A stretch of DNA of 8,712 nucleotides from Planctomycetaceae bacterium (GTDB lineage Bacteria > Planctomycetota > Planctomycetia > Pirellulales > Lacipirellulaceae), in NCBI GenBank assembly GCA_002713555.1, contig PATG01000001.1, forward strand, positions 1 to 8,712. Direction: 5' to 3'. This document shows, piece after piece, positions 1 to 7,228 of this stretch. The notes under the pieces were generated by a model that made no database searches, had not been told where the DNA came from, and saw only the letters and a program-made list of their open reading frames with translations. Position 1 is the stretch's first letter. Every line of letters begins with the position of its first letter. The position numbers and the translations under genes are program-made.

Positions 1-282
1 ACCGCTGAAACTCAATGGCAACCTTCTCAATTCGGCCTCGAATCATCCGAGTTAAGTGGAATGGATGCTGACAATCCAGCAGAGAGTGCCGCTCGCATCC
101 AGGCAATCCTAGCTGGAGAAACTGGGCCAGGCCGGGACATCGTAGTTATTAATGCAGCAGCGGCAGTCTCCCTAGCTAAACCCGATTGGTCTCTGGCTGA
201 GTGCACGGCTGCCGTTCAGCATTCTATTGACAGTGGTGCGGCTCTGACTGTTCTCAAACGATTTGGGGAAGTTACTAATTAA
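1..282 (+). CDS. trpD: Anthranilate phosphoribosyltransferase, C-terminal fragment
   Basis: The gene is cut by the left window edge; 93 C-terminal residues and a TAA stop are visible, read in frame from base 1. TrpD transfers the phosphoribosyl group of PRPP to anthranilate, the second step of tryptophan synthesis, in the cytoplasm. The visible part matches the end of the family: a short FGL segment near residue 11, then NPAESAARIQAILAGE, GPGRDIVVINAAAA and IDSGAALTVLKRF, which correspond to the conserved GPxRDIVxLNAAAAL and IDSGxAxxxL blocks. Family length is about 340 residues, so roughly 250 residues with the catalytic and PRPP-binding motifs lie upstream. An ATG at 61 is an internal methionine, not the start. 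The MFS gene begins 3 bases after the stop, so the two are probably co-transcribed. No other trp gene follows it here. Assignment to TrpD is firm; whether it is the main biosynthetic copy cannot be seen. Confidence 0.9.
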   Translation, partial: TAETQWQPSQFGLESSELSGMDADNPAESAARIQAILAGETGPGRDIVVINAAAAVSLAKPDWSLAECTAAVQHSIDSGAALTVLKRFGEVTN

Positions 283-285
283 ACG

Positions 286-1542
286 ATGACCAAACGCCAA
301 CTATTTTGGATCATCTGCCTCATTTCCTGCTTGCACGCGCTCGTGCACGTTTTCGAATTGGCTCTACCTGCCGTACAAGATGACCTCAAATCGCACTACG
401 ATACCAGCGATACGATCATCGGGTCCTTAAGTAGTGCATTTCGCTGGCCCTGGGGACTGGGAGCTTTGTTGGTTGGCTTCCTAGTAGATCGCTTCGGTGC
501 ACCACCAATGCTGGTGCTCTACTTGGCTGGATGTGCAGCACTCTGTTTTTTCATCTCAAGTACACCAGCGCTCAATTCTCTGTTTGGTATGTTCTTTGTT
601 CTGGGCCTGTTCGCCAGTATCTACCATCCTGCCGGCCTTGCGCTGATTTCCCTGAAAACTACCCCCGAACAACGACCGATGGCTCTAGGGATCCACGGAG
701 TCTTTGGCTCAGCTGGTATCGCTCTCGCTCCGTTGATTTTTGCAGTGTTACAGACCGAAGGTATGCTATGGCAGGATTTCTTCTGGGTTCTGGGAGTTAT
801 TGGGGCTGTCGGAGCCGTCCTCATTTATCTACTGCGTAAATACCTCACCATTGCTGACAGCAAGTCTAAACTGACAGCGCAGAAAGAGATAACAGATGCG
901 TCTTCCATTGAAGAGCCGGACAGGGACTGGAGGTCGTTTATTATTCTGATTAGTTTGACAGCCGTTCATGGCATGGTGTACTCGGGGGTTATCACTTTTT
1001 TTAAAGACGAATCGTTTCTCGATCACCCGCTGATCTCTCAATTTTTTGCGGGACTGGACACAGAGTTCAGTAGTAAATCACAGCGGTCATTTCTTATGGC
1101 TGGCATCATGCTATTCGGCTGCGTAGGACAATTCGTCGCAGGAAAGATCGGCAATCCCAAGCGACTTGAAAAACAATTGACCGTCATCACATTCCTCAAT
1201 GCCCCATTTCTTATTGGCATGGCGATGTTCACTCCGGGATGGGCGCTCGTCTCTGCAACCGTATTCGCACTGGTACATTTTATGTTTCAGCCGATCTACA
1301 ACAGCCTCGTAGCGAAGTACACTCCTCGTGAACATCGCAGCCTCTGTTATGGGCTAAACTTTGTTATGGGATTCGGCGTCGGAAGTCTAGGAGCGGTTCT
1401 GGCGGGATGGCTCAAAGATGCCACCGACCTGAATACCAATTACGTCTTTGCAGCCCTTTCGATCCTTGCCTCAATATTTGGAATCCTCTTAATTGCATTT
1501 AATCGTTCCACCGATTCGGAACCAGCGAGTACCAATGTATGA
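286..1542 (+). CDS. MFS transporter, 12 transmembrane helices
   Basis: A 418-residue polytopic inner-membrane protein of the major facilitator superfamily. I see twelve hydrophobic segments, at about residues 5-27, 42-66, 76-91, 97-121, 134-156, 163-184, 216-238, 268-288, 297-316, 318-340, 353-375 and 386-406. A charged cytoplasmic loop (185-215) separates the two six-helix halves. The loop after helix 2 carries the MFS signature GFLVDRFGAP (64-73), and GQFVAGKIGNPKR (281-293) is its weaker counterpart in the second half. SIYHPAGLALIS (111-122) in helix 4 resembles the motif seen in Fsr-like and other small-molecule MFS carriers. The ATG lies 3 bases after the trpD stop; no strong Shine-Dalgarno sequence precedes it. 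Its stop overlaps the next start as ATGA, implying translational coupling. The substrate cannot be read from the sequence. Because the neighbours are trpD and a hydroxyacid dehydrogenase, a small organic acid is a guess only. Confidence 0.9.
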   Translation: MTKRQLFWIICLISCLHALVHVFELALPAVQDDLKSHYDTSDTIIGSLSSAFRWPWGLGALLVGFLVDRFGAPPMLVLYLAGCAALCFFISSTPALNSLFGMFFVLGLFASIYHPAGLALISLKTTPEQRPMALGIHGVFGSAGIALAPLIFAVLQTEGMLWQDFFWVLGVIGAVGAVLIYLLRKYLTIADSKSKLTAQKEITDASSIEEPDRDWRSFIILISLTAVHGMVYSGVITFFKDESFLDHPLISQFFAGLDTEFSSKSQRSFLMAGIMLFGCVGQFVAGKIGNPKRLEKQLTVITFLNAPFLIGMAMFTPGWALVSATVFALVHFMFQPIYNSLVAKYTPREHRSLCYGLNFVMGFGVGSLGAVLAGWLKDATDLNTNYVFAALSILASIFGILLIAFNRSTDSEPASTNV

Positions 1543-2417
1543 ATAAAAAAGAAAAGCAAACGATCGGTGTTATTGGCGTGGGGCTGTTGGGGAGTTCGAT
1601 TTGTTTTCGCTTACGTGAAGCAGACTATCCGGTCATTGGATTTGACTCTCGCTCGGAACAATTAGACTATCTCGTCCATATCGGTGGGCAGGCGGGTTCA
1701 TCGGTGGAAGAACTGGTCAGTCAGGCAAAAGTCATTCTTCTTTCACTCCCGGATTCGACAGTTTCTTCCTCTGTCTGCGAACAAATTGCCAAGTGTGCAA
1801 CCGCAGGCACAGTAGTTATTGACACCACGACAGGTACGCCAGACGATGCCGTTGAGATTGCTAAAAATCTTGGCCGTCAAAAGATCCAATTCATGGATGC
1901 CACCGTGGCAGGCTCAAGTAGTCAGGTTAAAGCTGGAGAAGGGGTCTTCATGGTTGGTGGAGACAAGGAGCATTTTAAACAGCAACAAGCTCTTTTAAAA
2001 CAACTCTCCAATGTCATCTTTCATGTCGGACCGGTTGGCTCCGGAGCAAGGTTAAAACTGATTGTCAATCTGGCCATTGGTCTGCACCGCGCCGTTTTAG
2101 CCGAGAGCCTCGCCCTGGCCGAGGCTTCAGGTGTGGATTTGCCCACCGCGTTACAAGTGCTCAAAGCAACTCCAGCCTATTCCGCTGCGATGGATACAAA
2201 AGGGGAGAAGATGATCCAACAGGACTTTACTCCTCAGGCTAGGCTGAGACAGCATCGAAAAGACGTGCGGCTCATCCGGCAATTAGCTGCACAAAACGAA
2301 CAATCCCTCCCCTTGTCGGATATTCACGCAAAATTGCTAGACGTTGCAATCAACGCTGGGCTCGGGGAACTGGATAATAGTGCAATCTACCAAGTCCTGC
2401 GGGATAACCTCTCCTGA
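1539..2417 (+). CDS. 3-hydroxyisobutyrate dehydrogenase-family NAD(P)-dependent oxidoreductase
   Basis: A 292-residue cytoplasmic beta-hydroxyacid dehydrogenase, the usual length for this family, which oxidises or reduces short beta-hydroxy acids (3-hydroxyisobutyrate, tartronate semialdehyde, succinic semialdehyde and relatives). The N-terminal Rossmann fold has the dinucleotide motif GVGLLGS (13-19). Asp36 at the end of the second strand (GFDSRS) favours NAD over NADP. DATVAGSSSQVKAGEG (120-135) is the family's substrate-binding loop, usually DAPVSGGxxGAxxG. GSGARLKLIVNL (167-178) holds the predicted catalytic Lys173 and Asn177, and KD at 241-242 is the conserved C-terminal pair. All key residues are present, so the enzyme should be active. 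It overlaps the MFS gene by 4 bases and ends in TGA followed directly by an in-frame TAA. The family is certain; the substrate is not, and no valine-catabolism genes accompany it. Confidence 0.88.
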   Translation: MNKKEKQTIGVIGVGLLGSSICFRLREADYPVIGFDSRSEQLDYLVHIGGQAGSSVEELVSQAKVILLSLPDSTVSSSVCEQIAKCATAGTVVIDTTTGTPDDAVEIAKNLGRQKIQFMDATVAGSSSQVKAGEGVFMVGGDKEHFKQQQALLKQLSNVIFHVGPVGSGARLKLIVNLAIGLHRAVLAESLALAEASGVDLPTALQVLKATPAYSAAMDTKGEKMIQQDFTPQARLRQHRKDVRLIRQLAAQNEQSLPLSDIHAKLLDVAINAGLGELDNSAIYQVLRDNLS

Positions 2418-2513
2418 TAATTCCCCTCCGCCGAATTAGGTTTTCTATCTACAATGAAAGAAGATTCGGAGATTATGAATGTCGCAATCTGTTCGACTTC
2501 AGTGAATACATAA
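2418..2513 (+). promoter_or_regulatory. Intergenic leader, possible promoter of the hsp70-moeA-moeA operon
   Basis: This 96-base gap is the only sizeable break between the left and middle + strand blocks, so an operon promoter most plausibly lies here. TACAAT at 2450-2455 resembles a -10 box, but no convincing -35 hexamer lies 16-18 bases upstream. CCGAAT (2430-2435) and ATTCGG (2464-2469) can pair, but the loop is long and no T-run follows, so it does not look like a terminator. Read-through from the left block is also possible. Confidence 0.3.
2454..2513 (+). CDS. Possible 19-residue leader ORF abutting the Hsp70 start
   Basis: ATG at 2454 opens a 19-codon frame reading MKEDSEIMNVAICSTSVNT and ending in TAA at 2511-2513, immediately followed by the ATG of the hsp70-like gene (TAAATG). 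It is in the same frame as that gene, so the TAA is what separates them. Translation of this frame could help ribosomes restart at the hsp70 ATG, which has no Shine-Dalgarno sequence of its own. There is no strong ribosome-binding site here either (TTAGG at 2436-2440 is weak and rather distant). It may be chance; a 20-codon frame proves little. Confidence 0.2.
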   Translation: MKEDSEIMNVAICSTSVNT

Positions 2514-4022
2514 ATGACACATGAAACCATATCCGCTGTCGGAATTGATTTAGGCACTACGTATTCAGCAGTTGCTATCCTTGACGAAAGCGGAAAGCCA
2601 AAGACTCTCCCCAATTCAGAAGGGGACTTGACTACTCCAAGCATCCTACTGTTCAACGATCAGGATGTGGTCGTCGGCCGTGAAGCGGAAGCAGCTAAGG
2701 CATCTCGATATAGTAGCATTGCCGAATACACCAAGCGTGATTTAGGCAAACGAAGTTATCACAAACAAATTGAAGGCTTTGAGTATCCTCCCGAAGCGTT
2801 ATTAGCATTTATCCTTAATAAACTCCGACGGGATACTGCCCAGGAAATTGGTGACTTCAAGCAAGCTGTAATCACAGTCCCTGCCTACTTTGATGAAACA
2901 CGTAGGAAAGCCACACAGGATGCTGGCTATCTCGCCGGACTAGACGTACTGGATATTATCAATGAACCCACTGCCGCCGCACTGGCCTATGGCCATCAAC
3001 AGGCTGACGGAGAGGTCAACAAAACTGTTTTAGTTTATGACTTAGGTGGAGGTACTTTTGATGTTACGATCGTCCAGATCGAAGATCGGGAATATCGGGC
3101 TTTGGCTACCGATGGCGATGTCCAGCTAGGAGGCGTGGACTGGGATCAACGTCTCGTAGATTTTTTGGCTGACCAGTGTATTCAACAATTAGGGCTGGAC
3201 CCTCGAAACGAACCTAATTCCACCGGCCAACTGTGGCAGGTAGCTCGGAAGCTTAAACATAGCCTGACGGAATTCGAAGAAGCGATGGCTACGATTGAAT
3301 TACAGCAGCAAACGCTAACAATCACAGTGACTCGTCAACAATTCGAAGAGCTGACCGCCGATTTGTTGGAACGCACTCGCTTCACAACCAGCCAAACGGT
3401 CAAAGCCGCTGGATTAGAATGGAGTGATATCAGCCATGTGTTACTGGTCGGTGGATCAACCAGAATGTCCGCTGTCAGCCAAATGCTACAAAATGAAAGC
3501 CAATTAATGCCCGACCACAGTGTATCGCCAGATGAAGCCGTTGCCCACGGTGCTGCCTTACACGCCGGAAGGCTCCTCGAAAAACTATCTGGACGTCCAC
3601 CTAGTTTCCAAGTTCAGAATGTAAATTCACATACACTCGGGGTCGTGGGAATGGATCCGGAAACCAAGCGGCCACGAACAGCACGTATTATTCCTCGTAA
3701 TACAGGACTACCGATAACAGCCCGTCGTGAATTCCGCATAAGACCAGGTCAGGAATCTATCAAGCTTGAGATCGTGGAAGGCGAGAGTCGATCGCCAGAG
3801 GCCTGTGAATCCATCGGAACCTGTCGCATTCGTGGCATTCCAACTCCACTGCCTGACAACGCTGCCGCTGAGGTCTTTTTTAAATATCGTGACGATGGAC
3901 GTCTAAGTGTCAAAGTTCGAATCAAAGGGACAGATATCATACTTGATAATGACTTTGTCCGTGAGAACACCATGACTCAGGAACAACTCGACATCTGGCG
4001 CGAGTATATAACGGGTATATAG
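2514..4022 (+). CDS. Hsp70/DnaK-family protein lacking the C-terminal lid
   Basis: A 502-residue cytoplasmic Hsp70-family ATPase, against about 640 for DnaK. The nucleotide-binding domain is complete: phosphate-1 loop IDLGTTYS (11-18), connect-1 ITVPAYF (120-126), then NEPTAAALAYG (150-160), phosphate-2 YDLGGGTFDV (175-184), adenosine loop VLLVGGSTRM (309-318) and connect-2 SPDEAVAHGAALHA (338-351). ATP binding and hydrolysis are therefore expected. Residues 365-480 correspond to the substrate-binding beta domain (HTLGVVGMD, NTGLPITARREF, DDGRLSVKV). The protein stops about 20 residues later, where the helical lid of DnaK would begin. The hydrophobic DVLLLDV-type interdomain linker is replaced by the polar FQVQNVNSH. 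The start is fixed by an in-frame TAA directly before the ATG. It lies 13 bases upstream of moeA, so the two are probably co-transcribed. No dnaJ or grpE is nearby, so it is not the housekeeping dnaK. A role in cofactor-enzyme maturation is only an inference from the neighbours. Confidence 0.9.
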   Translation: MTHETISAVGIDLGTTYSAVAILDESGKPKTLPNSEGDLTTPSILLFNDQDVVVGREAEAAKASRYSSIAEYTKRDLGKRSYHKQIEGFEYPPEALLAFILNKLRRDTAQEIGDFKQAVITVPAYFDETRRKATQDAGYLAGLDVLDIINEPTAAALAYGHQQADGEVNKTVLVYDLGGGTFDVTIVQIEDREYRALATDGDVQLGGVDWDQRLVDFLADQCIQQLGLDPRNEPNSTGQLWQVARKLKHSLTEFEEAMATIELQQQTLTITVTRQQFEELTADLLERTRFTTSQTVKAAGLEWSDISHVLLVGGSTRMSAVSQMLQNESQLMPDHSVSPDEAVAHGAALHAGRLLEKLSGRPPSFQVQNVNSHTLGVVGMDPETKRPRTARIIPRNTGLPITARREFRIRPGQESIKLEIVEGESRSPEACESIGTCRIRGIPTPLPDNAAAEVFFKYRDDGRLSVKVRIKGTDIILDNDFVRENTMTQEQLDIWREYITGI

Positions 4023-4035
4023 AGCAAAGATTGGA

Positions 4036-5280
4036 ATGGCAACTGACCCCACAATTCGTCCAACTGATGTACGCATGAAGGGATTTGCGCGCCGATGGAC
4101 GGTTGAGCAAAGTCTCGAGTGGGTGGATGGCAGTATTCCCGAACCGTTGATTGAGCACATCCAATTAGAGGAGGCGGCCAGTCGTGTGTTAGCTGAGGAT
4201 ATTTGTAGTACCATCGATGTCCCACACTTTGCCCGAGCCATGATGGATGGCTTCGCTGTATTAGGAAGTGATACAGCTGGAGCCTCAGCTTATAATCCCT
4301 TAACCCTCAGGGTCATCGGTGAATCACTTCCGGGTAACCCTTTCTCAAAGCAGGTTACGGCAGGACACGCTGTGAGAATCATGACAGGGGCACCGATGCC
4401 TCTCGGCGCTGACGCTGTGTTACCAGTTGAACAAACAGTCATTGAAGACAATCAAATCCTGGTGCAAGGCGAAGTTGCACCCGAAAAGCATGTTGGATTC
4501 CCCGGTGAGGACATTCAGTCCGGAACCGTCGTTCTCCAGCAGTTTCGTCGGCTACGCGCACAGGATCTCGGAGTTTTGAGTTCCATCGGAGTTGGCAAAG
4601 TGCCAGTGCTCCAGAAACCTCGTGTCCGTTTGGTTATCACGGGGAATGAATTGTTGCCCCCTGGTTCGAAGCCTGCAGAGCACAACATTTGCGATGCGAA
4701 TAGCCCAATGCTTGCAGCGCTCATCGAACGAGATGGCGGTACCGTTATCCACCCGGGAATCATTAGTGACAATCCAGAGAGTATTTTGGAGGCATTACAG
4801 GATGATGCAGATATTATTATCGTCTCGGGAGGTTCAAGTGTTGGACAGGAAGATCACGCACCTCGTCTAGTTGCTGAACATGGCAGTTTAGATATTCATG
4901 GCGTCGCGATGCGTCCTAGCAGCCCTAGTGGTATGGGGATGATTGACCATCGACTCGTGTTCCTTCTACCTGGTAATCCAGTGTCTTGTCTGTGTGCATA
5001 CGACTTCTTTGCAGGTCGAGCAATCCGTCAACTCGCTGGACTTCCTGCTCAATGGCCCCACCGTAGCCAGGTGCTTCCACTATCTCGAAAACTTGTCTCG
5101 ACTGTGGGGCGTACGGACTATGCCCGAGTCAGTATTCTGGATGGGCAAATCGAACCGATATCGATCAGTGGTGCCAGCGTCCTCAGTAGTACCACCCGGG
5201 CAGATGGATTTGTAATCATTCCTGAAGATCTTGAAGGTTACGCCCGCAACGCAGAAGTTACCGTTTACTTATACGAATAA
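4036..5280 (+). CDS. moeA: Molybdopterin molybdotransferase MoeA, variant active site (first of a tandem pair)
   Basis: A 414-residue cytoplasmic protein of normal MoeA length. MoeA inserts molybdate into adenylylated molybdopterin, releasing AMP and giving the molybdenum cofactor. Motifs in order: RAMMDGFAV (67-74; Asp71), MTGAPMPLGADAVLPVEQ (116-133), GEDIQSG (157-163), VITGNELLPPG (200-210; usually TGDE, so Asp is Asn204 while Glu205 is kept), CDANS (219-223), VSGGSSVGQED (263-273), LLPGNPVS (310-317) and GRTDYARV (358-365), plus the C-terminal domain IV to 414. The oddity is at 288-301: the usual KPGKPxxxG reads RPSSPSGMG, with both lysines gone. It may be a distinct subclass rather than a dead enzyme, since all other motifs are intact. 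The ATG at 4036 follows a weak TTGGA and lies 13 bases after hsp70; Met14 (4075) is an alternative start. The next gene begins one base after its stop. Confidence 0.93.
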   Translation: MATDPTIRPTDVRMKGFARRWTVEQSLEWVDGSIPEPLIEHIQLEEAASRVLAEDICSTIDVPHFARAMMDGFAVLGSDTAGASAYNPLTLRVIGESLPGNPFSKQVTAGHAVRIMTGAPMPLGADAVLPVEQTVIEDNQILVQGEVAPEKHVGFPGEDIQSGTVVLQQFRRLRAQDLGVLSSIGVGKVPVLQKPRVRLVITGNELLPPGSKPAEHNICDANSPMLAALIERDGGTVIHPGIISDNPESILEALQDDADIIIVSGGSSVGQEDHAPRLVAEHGSLDIHGVAMRPSSPSGMGMIDHRLVFLLPGNPVSCLCAYDFFAGRAIRQLAGLPAQWPHRSQVLPLSRKLVSTVGRTDYARVSILDGQIEPISISGASVLSSTTRADGFVIIPEDLEGYARNAEVTVYLYE

Positions 5281-5281
5281 A

Positions 5282-7201
5282 ATGGCCGAACAACGACAAT
5301 TTCTGGAAGTGATTAATCGCGATGAAGCGGAACAACGGTTTCGTGACGCGCTGAATCTACAAGCTATCGGTACGGAATTGGTCCCGCTTGAAATTGCCTT
5401 AGGTAGAATCCTTGCTCAGGACATCCGCTCGTCACACAATGTTCCTTCATTTGACCGCTCGAATTATGACGGGTTTGCAGTCAAAGCTGAAGACACCTAT
5501 GGAGTCACGGAAGAAGAACCAGTGGCACTGGCACTACTGGAAGAAACCATTGCAACCGCTGTCGTGCCAAGCTCAGAAGTGCTCCCCGGTACGGCCATGA
5601 GTGTTGCTACCGGAGGAATGATTCCCCGTGGGGCCAATGCAATTGTCATGGTCGAGCATACTGACTTGGTAAAGAATCAACTCTTAGTCCGCAAAAGCGT
5701 AAACTCAGGTTTTGGAATTGCCTTTGCCGGTTCCGATATTGCTGCCGGAGAAATCATTTTGCGACGCGGGGATGTACTGACAAGCAGAGAAACCGGTGTT
5801 CTGGCTGCTATTGGTGAGACGGAGATTCCTGTATTTATGCAGCCAAAGGTTGGAATTATTTCAACCGGTGATGAGATTATTCCTCCCGGCCAAACCATGC
5901 AGCCATCGCTGGTCTATGACTCCAACGCCAGAATTCTGGCCGATGCGGTGACTGAATTGGGAGCAACTCCGGTGAACCTTGGGATCGTCCAGGACCATGC
6001 CGGCCAGCTCGAACAATTACTTGAACAAGCGATCGAATCCTGTGATGTGGTACTGCTCTCAGGAGGTACCAGTAAAGGAGAGGGGGATATCTCGTATAAA
6101 GTGGTCGAAGCCTTGAACGATCCAGGCATTGTCGCGCATGGTGTTGCTTTGAAACCAGGTAAACCCATCTGTCTGGCCGTAACTCAGGCAAAACCTGTCG
6201 TCATCCTGCCGGGCTTTCCCACGTCTGCGATATTCACCTTTCATGAATTTGTGGCACCGGTCATCCGTCTACTCGCCGGTAAAACTCCACAGGACCAAAC
6301 GCAGCTCGACGCACGGCTGGCTGTCCGTAAACGATCGGAAATCGGACGCACTGAATACCTATTGGTGGGCTTAGTGTCTGGCCCTGATGAAACCCTAGCT
6401 GCCTATCCAATGGGAAAAGGCAGTGGTAGCGTCACCACCTTTAGTCACGCCGATGGATTTATCACGATTGATCGGCATCAGGAGATCCTGGAGGAGAATG
6501 CTCCCGTTCAAGTGACTCTGCTGGGTGGGCAACTTCAGGTAGCGGATCTGGTCGTCATTGGAAGCCATTGCGTTGGCCTCGACTTAATCCTTTCGGAATT
6601 ACAGCAGTCTGGATGCCGCAATAAATCAATCAACGTAGGATCAACTGGTGGTGTTGAAGCGGCCCGTCGAGGTGAAGCGGACATCGCTGGCGTCCACTTA
6701 CTCAATCCAACCGGGGACGTCTACAACAAACACTTACTGGATGATTCACTTCAACTAATCAACGGCTATCGTCGCACTCAGGGAATCCTCTTTAGAAAAG
6801 GGGATGACCGATTTGCCGGCAAGTCCGTTCAGGATATCCTCCAACTGGCGGCGAGTGATCACTCAATTCAGATGGTGAATCGTAACCAAGGTAGCGGGAC
6901 GAGGATATTAATCGACAATCTACTTTCAGAATTCGACACATTACCAAATGGGTATCTATTCCAATCCCGAAGTCACCACGCAGTCGCATCCAGTATTCAA
7001 AATGGATCGGCTGACTGGGGAATTGCAATCCAAGGCGTAGTAAGTCCTGAGCTTGAGTTTATCGCCATCGCGGATGAGGAGTATGACTTCATTATTCCGA
7101 TAGATCGACTCGGGAAATCAGGGGTGCAGGCATTCCTTAGCTTGCTTCAGGACGAAGACCTGCGTCAACAATTAACAATGCTCGGTTTTTCGCCTGCCTA
7201 A
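5282..7201 (+). CDS. moeA: MoeA fused to a periplasmic-binding-protein-like domain
   Basis: A 639-residue fusion. Residues 5-415 are MoeA: RSNYDGFAV (59-67), VATGGMIPRGANAIVMVEH (108-126), STGDEIIPPG (194-203), YDSNA (212-216), LLSGGTSKGEGDI (258-270), HGVALKPGKP (286-295), LPGFPTSA (309-316) and GRTEYLLV (355-362). Both lysines of KPGKP are kept, unlike in the upstream copy. Residues 422-639 form a PBP-like (COG1910/PF12727-type) domain, with VIGSHCVGLDLILSEL (425-440), NVGSTGGVEAARRGEADIAG (451-470), RRTQGILFRKG (497-507), NRNQGSGTRILID (533-545) and HHAVASSIQNGSADWG (565-580). No signal peptide or membrane segment is present, so the binding domain is cytosolic. Such fusions are known in archaea and some bacteria; the ligand is not established and may be molybdate, tungstate or a cofactor intermediate. 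I start at the ATG one base after the moeA stop (TAAAATG). The upstream in-frame ATG at 5231 lies inside moeA and only adds a non-conserved 17-residue tail. The gene is almost certainly co-translated with the first moeA. Confidence 0.9.
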   Translation: MAEQRQFLEVINRDEAEQRFRDALNLQAIGTELVPLEIALGRILAQDIRSSHNVPSFDRSNYDGFAVKAEDTYGVTEEEPVALALLEETIATAVVPSSEVLPGTAMSVATGGMIPRGANAIVMVEHTDLVKNQLLVRKSVNSGFGIAFAGSDIAAGEIILRRGDVLTSRETGVLAAIGETEIPVFMQPKVGIISTGDEIIPPGQTMQPSLVYDSNARILADAVTELGATPVNLGIVQDHAGQLEQLLEQAIESCDVVLLSGGTSKGEGDISYKVVEALNDPGIVAHGVALKPGKPICLAVTQAKPVVILPGFPTSAIFTFHEFVAPVIRLLAGKTPQDQTQLDARLAVRKRSEIGRTEYLLVGLVSGPDETLAAYPMGKGSGSVTTFSHADGFITIDRHQEILEENAPVQVTLLGGQLQVADLVVIGSHCVGLDLILSELQQSGCRNKSINVGSTGGVEAARRGEADIAGVHLLNPTGDVYNKHLLDDSLQLINGYRRTQGILFRKGDDRFAGKSVQDILQLAASDHSIQMVNRNQGSGTRILIDNLLSEFDTLPNGYLFQSRSHHAVASSIQNGSADWGIAIQGVVSPELEFIAIADEEYDFIIPIDRLGKSGVQAFLSLLQDEDLRQQLTMLGFSPA

Positions 7202-7228
7202 GCTGTTGCTGGTCTACACGCCAAGCGA
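7202..7228. other. Short convergent gap between moeA-PBP and fhcC
   Basis: Only 27 bases separate two converging stop codons. CGCC (7219-7222) and GGCG (7232-7235) could form a weak 4-bp stem overlapping the fhcC stop, but there is no T-run on either side. No convincing bidirectional terminator is visible, so the transcripts probably overlap or end by another mechanism. Confidence 0.4.

Noticed and set aside
2430..2469. CCGAAT/ATTCGG pairing as a terminator after the dehydrogenase gene
   Set aside because: Six pairs across a 28-base loop without a following T-run would not make an intrinsic terminator.
5231..5281. Longer N-terminus for the MoeA-PBP fusion starting inside the first moeA
   Set aside because: The extra 17 residues come from the other frame of the first moeA's conserved C-terminus, and the ATG one base after that stop gives a normal MoeA N-terminus.
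4036..7201. The two moeA genes as a recent tandem duplication
   Set aside because: The proteins differ at most positions and even at active-site motifs, and the DNA shows no long shared stretches, so they are old paralogues from different subfamilies.
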